Shown here: in pieces, positions 7,565 to 12,055 of the stretch
How the letters are laid out: every line of letters starts with the position of its first letter
How positions within the stretch are numbered: position 1 is the first letter of the stretch
DNA from: Candidatus Dojkabacteria bacterium UBA5232
GTDB taxonomy: Bacteria > Patescibacteriota > Dojkabacteria > SC72
Reading direction: 5' to 3'
DNA: 12,055 bases
NCBI GenBank assembly: GCA_002409215.1
Contig: DHUO01000018.1
Span: 19,873-31,927, forward strand
Notes under the pieces: model-generated
The model's input: the letters and a program-made list of their open reading frames with translations, nothing else
What the model was told of the DNA's origin: nothing
The model's database searches: none
Translations under genes and position numbers: made by a program

Positions 7565-7570
7565 GTAACA

Positions 7571-7800
7571 TAGATTAAAGACCTGCTCATTAAAAATATA
7601 TTTTCAAATAAAAGGAACATTCAGAGAGATTACGCATATATCTTTTTAATGTCTCTTTTATTTAATAAAAGGACAAAGTTCTTTAACAAACTGGATGGGA
7701 TTTTGATTTGGAACCAGTCTAGCAATATGTAATTAAGTATTATTGATTCTATATTGCTGGATTGGGTACTAAACCCAAATCAAAAAAAACAATTTAAGAT
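7571..7800 (+). ncRNA. Structured 5' leader or small RNA with two long stem-loops
   Basis: This 296-base gap without a gene (7516-7811) is not featureless. Hairpin 1 (7606-7663) pairs AAATAAAAG with CTTTTATTT, then ACATT with AATGT, then AGAGAGAT with ATCTTTTT: about 23 pairs, one mismatch, one bulge and a 9-base loop. Hairpin 2 (7701-7785) pairs TTTTGATTTGG exactly with CCAAATCAAAA. Inside an asymmetric internal loop, CCAGTCTAGCAATAT (7714-7728) pairs with ATATTGCTGGATTGG (7751-7765) over 15 positions with two G-U pairs; the loop is 22 bases. A competing local hairpin, TTGGGT (7762-7767) with ACCCAA (7773-7778), cannot coexist with hairpin 2. I find no match to tmRNA, SRP RNA, RNase P or a riboswitch class I know. 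It could be a cis-regulatory leader or an independent small RNA. The structures are read by hand; no folding energy was computed. Confidence 0.55.
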
Positions 7801-7806
7801 AAGGAG
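7801..7806 (+). promoter_or_regulatory. Strong Shine-Dalgarno (AAGGAG) fixing the start at 7812
   Basis: AAGGAG lies 5 bases before the ATG at 7812 and starts 15 bases after hairpin 2 ends. It is the only strong ribosome-binding site in the window and decides the start against an overlapping open frame starting at 7754. The bases CTCTTT in the 3' arm of hairpin 1 (7653-7658) could pair with it with one G-U, a possible but unproven sequestering interaction. Confidence 0.85.
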
Positions 7807-7811
7807 TCATC

Positions 7812-8312
7812 ATGGCTACAAAGAAGCAAGAAAAAAATGTTGTAATCGAGGCCACGCCTCGACGAAACCCCTTGTGGGTTCTGTTAACGGTAGGCATTAT
7901 CCTACTTATGGTACTTGCCAGCTTATGGCTAGGAAAAAAGATCTTTGAGAAACCAGTGGTTTCTGAGGAATGCCCAAGGTGTGTTGTAGAGTGTCCTGTG
8001 GTTCAACAACCAAAAGGGAAGCTTGACCCACCTGTTGTTCCTGCTACGATACCCTCCGGAGGAGAAGAAAAAATCTGCAAATATGCAGATGGTTTTGATT
8101 CCAAAGGCAAGGTTGTTAAAGCAGGTACAGAGATTACTGGTCCCGCATTTGCTAAACCCAATCGAGATATTGACTGGGGACGACCAATTTTGGTCGGAGA
8201 GACCTATACAACCTCCGCCTCTGATGAGGTAGTGTGGATTTTAGAAGGCGACAACGCTTGCGTTGATGCTCAAAGCATGTTTTTCTCCTATTGGGGAAAC
8301 ACACGACCTTAA
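7812..8312 (+). CDS. Hypothetical single-pass membrane protein with Cys-rich outer segment
   Basis: I do not recognise this 166-residue protein. A basic N-terminus (residues 1-19) precedes one membrane helix (about 20-40), so the remaining 125 residues should face outside. Just after the helix is a cysteine cluster (C54, C57, C61 in ECPRCVVECP), then a Pro/Lys-rich linker (62-85), then a compact-looking domain with C89 and C150 ending in SYWGNTRP. The five cysteines could form disulfides or bind metal. Composition is unusual: a hand-counted 120-base sample (7841-7960) is about 47% GC against about 28% in a sample of the next gene. With a consensus promoter, a long structured leader, the only strong Shine-Dalgarno here and an intrinsic terminator, it looks like a self-contained, well-expressed or recently acquired transcription unit. 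Its function is unknown. Confidence 0.85.
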   Translation: MATKKQEKNVVIEATPRRNPLWVLLTVGIILLMVLASLWLGKKIFEKPVVSEECPRCVVECPVVQQPKGKLDPPVVPATIPSGGEEKICKYADGFDSKGKVVKAGTEITGPAFAKPNRDIDWGRPILVGETYTTSASDEVVWILEGDNACVDAQSMFFSYWGNTRP

Positions 8313-8334
8313 ACCAACCCATCCAGCAAAAAGC

Positions 8335-8357
8335 CCACCTTCACCTAATGTAGGTGG
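8335..8357 (+). other. Small hairpin in the 3' region of the 166-residue gene
   Basis: CCACCT (8335-8340) pairs exactly with AGGTGG (8352-8357), with an alternative inner pairing CACCT/AGGTG. It is GC-rich, starts 23 bases after the stop codon and has no U-run. It lies directly upstream of the much larger structure at 8360-8427, so both probably belong to one RNA. Confidence 0.5.
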
Positions 8358-8359
8358 CA

Positions 8360-8427
8360 CCTCTCCTCGTAGAGAAATTTTCATTAGCATTTATGCTATG
8401 ATCATTTCAATATTCTACGAGGAGGGG
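8360..8427 (+). other. Long nested inverted repeat (68-base RNA hairpin or cruciform)
   Basis: CTCCTCGTAGA (8363-8373) pairs perfectly with TCTACGAGGAG (8414-8424), extended outward by C-G, C-G and a G-U pair. Inside, GAAAT (8374-8378) pairs with ATTTC (8404-8408). TCA (8381-8383) then pairs with TGA (8399-8401), and TAGCAT with ATGCTA (8385-8398) forms the tip. That is about 27 pairs in one elongated structure. It lies between the stop codon and the intrinsic terminator. No second copy of its arms is visible in the window, so it is not shown to be a dispersed repeat. It could be a 3'-UTR structure, a small RNA, an upstream termination hairpin or a remnant of a mobile element. Confidence 0.65.
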
Positions 8428-8451
8428 GTTACTTATAAACATATTACATAT

Positions 8452-8479
8452 AGATAACCACAGGGTTATCTTTTTTTTT
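8452..8479 (+). terminator. Rho-independent terminator
   Basis: AGATAACC (8452-8459) pairs exactly with GGTTATCT (8464-8471) around the loop ACAG, and a run of nine T residues (8471-8479) follows. This ends the transcript that carries the 166-residue gene. Confidence 0.92.
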
Positions 8480-8504
8480 ATCCCAAAGAAAAGAGCTAAA
8501 TCTA

Positions 8505-8543
8505 GAAAGCAAGCTTTCATTTTTTTCACAATCCATATATATT
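8505..8543 (+). promoter_or_regulatory. Possible promoter with overlapping palindrome, leaderless start
   Basis: TATATT (8538-8543) lies 17 bases after TTTCAT (8515-8520), a weak -35. Transcription would start at about 8550, the A of the ATG, giving a leaderless mRNA. A palindrome, GAAAGC-AA-GCTTTC (8505-8518), overlaps the -35 and could be a repressor site. The sequence follows directly after a strong terminator, so some promoter for the next gene is expected here. Confidence 0.45.
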
Positions 8544-8549
8544 GTATGT

Positions 8550-9170
8550 ATGAAAAACTTCTATTTAAGAATCCTTCTTTTTATCATACTCATTTTTGGA
8601 GTAATCTTTTCAATTTCTAAATACAAAGCATTCACAGAAACAAAAAACTTCCAAATTATTAATGAAAGACAGTCTGTAATAATACAATTACCTAATACTA
8701 AATATATAGAAATAACATCAAGAAACGACTCCGTTGCTAATTCTCAGATAAGTGAAAGACCTTTTCTGACAAATACTGATGTAAAAAAGAATTCAAACCT
8801 TGAAAGTACACTTGCAAGTAGCGGTACAAGTATTGAGCATATTGAAAATGAAAAAATGAATAGGAACATACAGTTAACACCTCTTAACAGTGAAGTCATA
8901 CAGGTGGAGATGACTACAAATACTAGTTATAGATATGTTGATAATTTGGCATATAAGATGCAAATTGATTATTCAGAAAAAACAGACTTTCACTTTGATA
9001 AAAACAAGGTGTTTTTTGAAAACAATGGATGCTATGTAGAAGTTACTGTAAACTCTGATGATACGAAGATTAGAGATTTTGGTAATGAACAGAGTATTGT
9101 ACTAGTACAAAAATACAGCTTGCAAAATATCTTTAGATTTAATATTGGTATTAAATGTAATAGTAAATAG
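8550..9170 (+). CDS. Hypothetical membrane-anchored extracytoplasmic protein
   Basis: I do not recognise this 206-residue protein. Residues 1-6 are short and basic, 7-24 form a hydrophobic anchor or uncleaved signal, and the rest is polar and should lie outside the membrane. Residues 60-115 are rich in Ser, Thr, Asn and Glu and probably flexible. The C-terminal part (about 120-206) alternates in a beta-like way and holds the only two cysteines, C161 and C203, which could form a disulfide. The gene is very AT-rich (about 28% GC in a hand-counted 120-base sample). It ends 2 bases before the next ATG, so the two are very likely translated together. That link to a polytopic membrane protein suggests an accessory subunit or envelope factor. 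There is no Shine-Dalgarno. Confidence 0.85.
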   Translation: MKNFYLRILLFIILIFGVIFSISKYKAFTETKNFQIINERQSVIIQLPNTKYIEITSRNDSVANSQISERPFLTNTDVKKNSNLESTLASSGTSIEHIENEKMNRNIQLTPLNSEVIQVEMTTNTSYRYVDNLAYKMQIDYSEKTDFHFDKNKVFFENNGCYVEVTVNSDDTKIRDFGNEQSIVLVQKYSLQNIFRFNIGIKCNSK

Positions 9171-9172
9171 GT

Positions 9173-11071
9173 ATGTTTGACAGTATTGCAATAATAACAA
9201 ATATTGGTGTAATAGGTTATCTAATATTTACACTCTTCAAAGGAGGCCCAACAGCTTTTTCTTCAGATTATATTTTTATCGGATATTTGGTAATTACAAT
9301 CCTTACACTCCCTATGCTTATATCCAAAGTCATACTCAAATCCAGAGTTGTTGGATTATTAAGTGCATTAAGCTACTTAATATACCCTCTACAAATCGTA
9401 ATCATAAGTCTATTTACAAAAATATCTGGTATGTCAATGGGTGAGATATTACCGTTTGTTACAATTTTTAATATGCTTTTGTGGAATATACTCTTTGCTT
9501 TCCTAATACTTTTTGATGAGAAAAGAGGTGATTATTCTGAAGTTATAATAAAGAATATATTATGTGCCATCATTCCCGGAATAATAGTAACTGTTATTAC
9601 TGCAATATTCATTAGACAAAAAGATTCAATAGTAGCTTTAGACTACCTACAACACTCAACTGTTCCTAACAAGATGTTTTTCAATAATATAACCTGTCTG
9701 CTACCAGGACAATGTTCCAATCTATTTTTACAACACGGATATACTACCTTCTACCATACAATATTAGGTAATATTACAACCTTCTTGCAAAACGATCCAA
9801 TTCGGACATTCTATGTCATTGATATTCTCTATCCTGTCATTGCCAGTATTCCGCTATACTATCTTTTCAAGAAATATACACGTAGTACTCTCTGGTCACA
9901 ACTAGGAGTACTCCTCTCATTGTTAGTATTTGTTATGGGAGGATATGACTTCATTTTCTTTATTCCTCAAACATTTGCATTACTACTTTTTTTAATGATC
10001 CTAAAGGACAGAAACTTAAGTATATCAGGACTAATCTTCTCATCTATTCTACTTATATCCATACACTTTGTAATTGGCACTATGTTAGCTGGTTTTCTAT
10101 GGTTTAAGTTCTTAATCATAGAGAATCTAAATAAGAAAAAAGAAATTAGAATCTTCTATTTAATTCTAGGATTAACAGTTGTTTTCTTTGCTCTTGCAAA
10201 TATTGCAGGGTTTAGTGTTGAAAAATTTATACAAAGTGATGCTACCAAAGTAATTGGAAGCCTAACTAATCCATATTATCCTAATAATATAAAAGCTTTT
10301 GGAGAAGTTTTAGGTCCTATTTGGATAATAGTTATACTTGCATATATTACAAACAGTATAGAGGGGGAGAGTAGTAAATCATCTTTAATAAGCATCTCTT
10401 TTATTGCTCTTTGTAGCATTGCATATTTCTTAGCACCAACATATGCTAATAAGTTTACAACAGGAATTGGTGTTTATGCAGTAATGTTAATAATTCCATT
10501 TATCCTTAAACTTAGATTTAACAACATATTTAAGCTTCTGTTATTAATAATTCTTCCATCCGTATTTATCATCAACTTCTACATTCAGTATAAAAATTAT
10601 CTCTCTTTTTACACACAATCTAATGGTACTGTTAGCGCCATAACAAAAGAAGATAAGGAACTTGTTAGCTACCTTAAAACAGAGAAGCCAAACAAAATAG
10701 TACTCTCAGATCCATATACGCAACTTGTAGTTGCCTCATTGGCAAATATTGATACTGCACAAGCACAATATATGCAATTAGAAACAAGAGAAGATTTGTA
10801 CAAATTCTTAAAAAATCCAATTACAAGAACTCATGAAGCATTACTAAACTCTAAAAGCTTGCTTCAAAATAATGATTTTGACTTAATTTACTCTTCAAGA
10901 CTTCACAGGTCATTAAAGTATGATAGTACTGCATGGATTAATAATATATACTCACTAGATATTAATAGTGATGAAAAAATTGATGAGATTGATAATAAAC
11001 TTAAAGGATATTTAAGTACAATAAGTAAAAAAGATATATTTATTTCTGATCACTATCGCCTTTTCAAATAA
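9173..11071 (+). CDS. Large polytopic membrane protein, GT-C glycosyltransferase-like
   Basis: This is a 632-residue protein with roughly 11-13 hydrophobic segments across residues 5-475 and a soluble C-terminal region (about 485-632). The layout resembles GT-C membrane glycosyltransferases, which move sugars from lipid-linked donors outside the membrane: a large outer loop at about 148-212 (with C175, C181 and several His/Asp) and a C-terminal region containing VSYLKTEKPNKIVLSDPYT, like the 'cannot stay in apartment' segments of many envelope mannosyl- or oligosaccharyltransferase-like proteins. No firm DxD/ExD catalytic pair is identifiable, so the family is not proven; a polymerase or flippase-type protein is the main alternative. 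The ATG is 2 bases after the preceding stop with no Shine-Dalgarno. A GT4 glycosyltransferase follows 16 bases downstream, which supports a role in surface glycan assembly. Confidence 0.85.
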   Translation: MFDSIAIITNIGVIGYLIFTLFKGGPTAFSSDYIFIGYLVITILTLPMLISKVILKSRVVGLLSALSYLIYPLQIVIISLFTKISGMSMGEILPFVTIFNMLLWNILFAFLILFDEKRGDYSEVIIKNILCAIIPGIIVTVITAIFIRQKDSIVALDYLQHSTVPNKMFFNNITCLLPGQCSNLFLQHGYTTFYHTILGNITTFLQNDPIRTFYVIDILYPVIASIPLYYLFKKYTRSTLWSQLGVLLSLLVFVMGGYDFIFFIPQTFALLLFLMILKDRNLSISGLIFSSILLISIHFVIGTMLAGFLWFKFLIIENLNKKKEIRIFYLILGLTVVFFALANIAGFSVEKFIQSDATKVIGSLTNPYYPNNIKAFGEVLGPIWIIVILAYITNSIEGESSKSSLISISFIALCSIAYFLAPTYANKFTTGIGVYAVMLIIPFILKLRFNNIFKLLLLIILPSVFIINFYIQYKNYLSFYTQSNGTVSAITKEDKELVSYLKTEKPNKIVLSDPYTQLVVASLANIDTAQAQYMQLETREDLYKFLKNPITRTHEALLNSKSLLQNNDFDLIYSSRLHRSLKYDSTAWINNIYSLDINSDEKIDEIDNKLKGYLSTISKKDIFISDHYRLFK

Positions 11072-11087
11072 CAGATAACTGCCTAAA

Positions 11088-12055
11088 ATGAGAAACAATA
11101 TCAAAAAAAAGAATAATTATGATTTCATATCAATAACACATTTCTTCCCACCTGTAATTGGAGGTTTAGAGAATATGGCATACAATCTCCTAGAAGGTAT
11201 TTCAAAAAAAGGAATCAAAAGCTTGGCGATATATGGTTCAGATAAAAAATATACCGAAACTAATTCTGATTTTGACCGAATCAGTTTTAATCCAGTTAAG
11301 ATATTTGATGGTACATATCCGATATTTGGAATACCTTTCTTCATTAAAGTATTCTTCATTCTGAAAAACAACCCTGATGCAAAAGTAGTTGTTCATAGCA
11401 GACACCTCACAAGTAGCCTTCTAACATCAATTGCATGTTCTATTCTTAAACACCCATATACCATAATTGAACATAATGCCGGGCAAGTATTTCTAAGTTC
11501 AAAATTCACCTCAAAGCTAGTAAATAATGCTGACAGGTACATATTCAGATTTGTTTTAGACAAAGCAGAAGATATTTTTGCTGTTTCCAATACTGGTAAA
11601 GAATGGATCTCCAAAAACTTTGGAATCCAACAAGATAGGATAAGCGTCATATACAATGGAGTTGATACTACCTACAATCCAAAGAAACTTTCTGAAAAAG
11701 AAAATATTGTTCTTTTTGCAAGCAAGTGGATTAAAGTGAAAGATCCACAAACGACATTAAAAGCATATGAACTTCTGACAACTAAATATCCAGAATGGCA
11801 CTTCCATATATATGGAAGTGGAAAAAATCTAGAGTATGAGAATATAGAAAGATATCCGAAGAATCTAATAATTAAAAACAAACTACTAAAACAGAAAGAA
11901 TTATTCAAACTATTAAAGAAATCAAAGATATATATTAACTCATCGCTTAGTGAGGGACTAGCATTAGGAATAGTTGAAGCAGTTTCATTAGGAAATATCC
12001 CTGTACTTTCAGATGCAAAGAGTAATGTTGAAGTTGCTAAAAAACTCAAAACAAC
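11088..12055 (+). CDS. GT4-family glycosyltransferase, C-terminus cut by the window end
   Basis: 322 codons are visible with no stop before the window ends. This is a retaining GT-B fold glycosyltransferase that would add a sugar from a nucleotide donor to an acceptor at the inner membrane face. The N-terminal Rossmann part shows ITHFFPPVIGGLENMAYNL (about residues 17-35), typical of the GT4 acceptor-side loop. VISNTGKEW-like and VIYNGVD motifs mark the hinge near residue 190. The donor-side domain includes LFASKWIKVKDPQTTLKAYELL and the E-x7-E motif EGLALGIVE with Glu289 and Glu297. GT4 enzymes usually have 350-400 residues, so only about 30-80 are missing. There is no membrane segment. It begins 16 bases after the polytopic gene, without a Shine-Dalgarno, and is probably part of the same operon. 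Sugar and acceptor cannot be told from sequence. Confidence 0.9.
   Translation, partial: MRNNIKKKNNYDFISITHFFPPVIGGLENMAYNLLEGISKKGIKSLAIYGSDKKYTETNSDFDRISFNPVKIFDGTYPIFGIPFFIKVFFILKNNPDAKVVVHSRHLTSSLLTSIACSILKHPYTIIEHNAGQVFLSSKFTSKLVNNADRYIFRFVLDKAEDIFAVSNTGKEWISKNFGIQQDRISVIYNGVDTTYNPKKLSEKENIVLFASKWIKVKDPQTTLKAYELLTTKYPEWHFHIYGSGKNLEYENIERYPKNLIIKNKLLKQKELFKLLKKSKIYINSSLSEGLALGIVEAVSLGNIPVLSDAKSNVEVAKKLKT

Noticed and set aside
7754..7948. 64-codon plus-strand frame overlapping the start of the 166-residue gene
   Set aside because: It begins inside the 3' arm of hairpin 2, has no Shine-Dalgarno and reads a low-complexity out-of-frame product; the AAGGAG site points to 7812.
8263..8457. 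64-codon plus-strand frame across the long hairpin at 8360-8427
   Set aside because: The sequence is dominated by inverted repeats and the start lies out of frame inside the upstream gene; structure explains it better than coding.
1..12055. Recoded UGA (as in Gracilibacteria or Absconditabacteria), suggested by the absence of TGA stops
   Set aside because: All genes are intact under the standard code, with no in-frame TGA and ordinary TGG and GGN codons; the lack of TGA stops among about ten genes is consistent with AT-rich stop bias.

Overview
The window is AT-rich bacterial DNA that uses the standard stop codons. The seven complete plus-strand genes other than the sortase and its neighbours end in TAA or TAG, as do those too; no gene ends in TGA and none has an in-frame TGA, so there is no sign of UGA recoding. 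Nearly all genes lack a Shine-Dalgarno sequence. Short intergenic gaps, short-type gyrase subunits, a Gram-positive-like envelope set (sortase, M15B D,D-carboxypeptidase) and several unrecognised small membrane proteins suggest a monoderm lineage, possibly a Patescibacteria/CPR organism. That placement is inference; there is no rRNA or other decisive marker here.

Bases 1-5197 hold a gyrase block: gyrB, an unrecognised 173-residue acidic gene, then gyrA, with gaps of 18 and 4 bases. Both gyrase subunits carry natural changes at the positions that anchor quinolones in other bacteria (Asp to Asn in the GyrB toprim motif; Ser to Ala and Asp to Pro in the GyrA helix). GyrA also has an insert of about 70 residues.

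After a possible small minus-strand gene (5304-5594), bases 5665-7515 hold an envelope block: a membrane-anchored VanY-like M15B peptidase, a membrane-anchored sortase, and a 77-residue secreted peptide. The 77-residue protein has the layout of a sortase substrate and its own consensus promoter. A 14-bp hairpin with a GNRA tetraloop follows it.

Bases 7536-8479 form the most unusual unit. A consensus promoter is followed by a leader of about 240 nt with two very long stem-loops, the only strong Shine-Dalgarno in the window, and a 166-residue single-pass membrane protein that is richer in GC than its flanks. Its 3' region has two more hairpins, one a 68-nt nested structure, and a textbook intrinsic terminator. 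I recognise neither the RNA elements nor the protein; this is the best candidate for an undescribed element.

Bases 8550-12055 are a very AT-rich envelope-glycan style operon: an unknown membrane-anchored protein, a 632-residue polytopic membrane protein of GT-C-like layout, and the start of a GT4-family glycosyltransferase cut by the window end. Several promoters lie so close to their start codons that leaderless or near-leaderless mRNAs are predicted.
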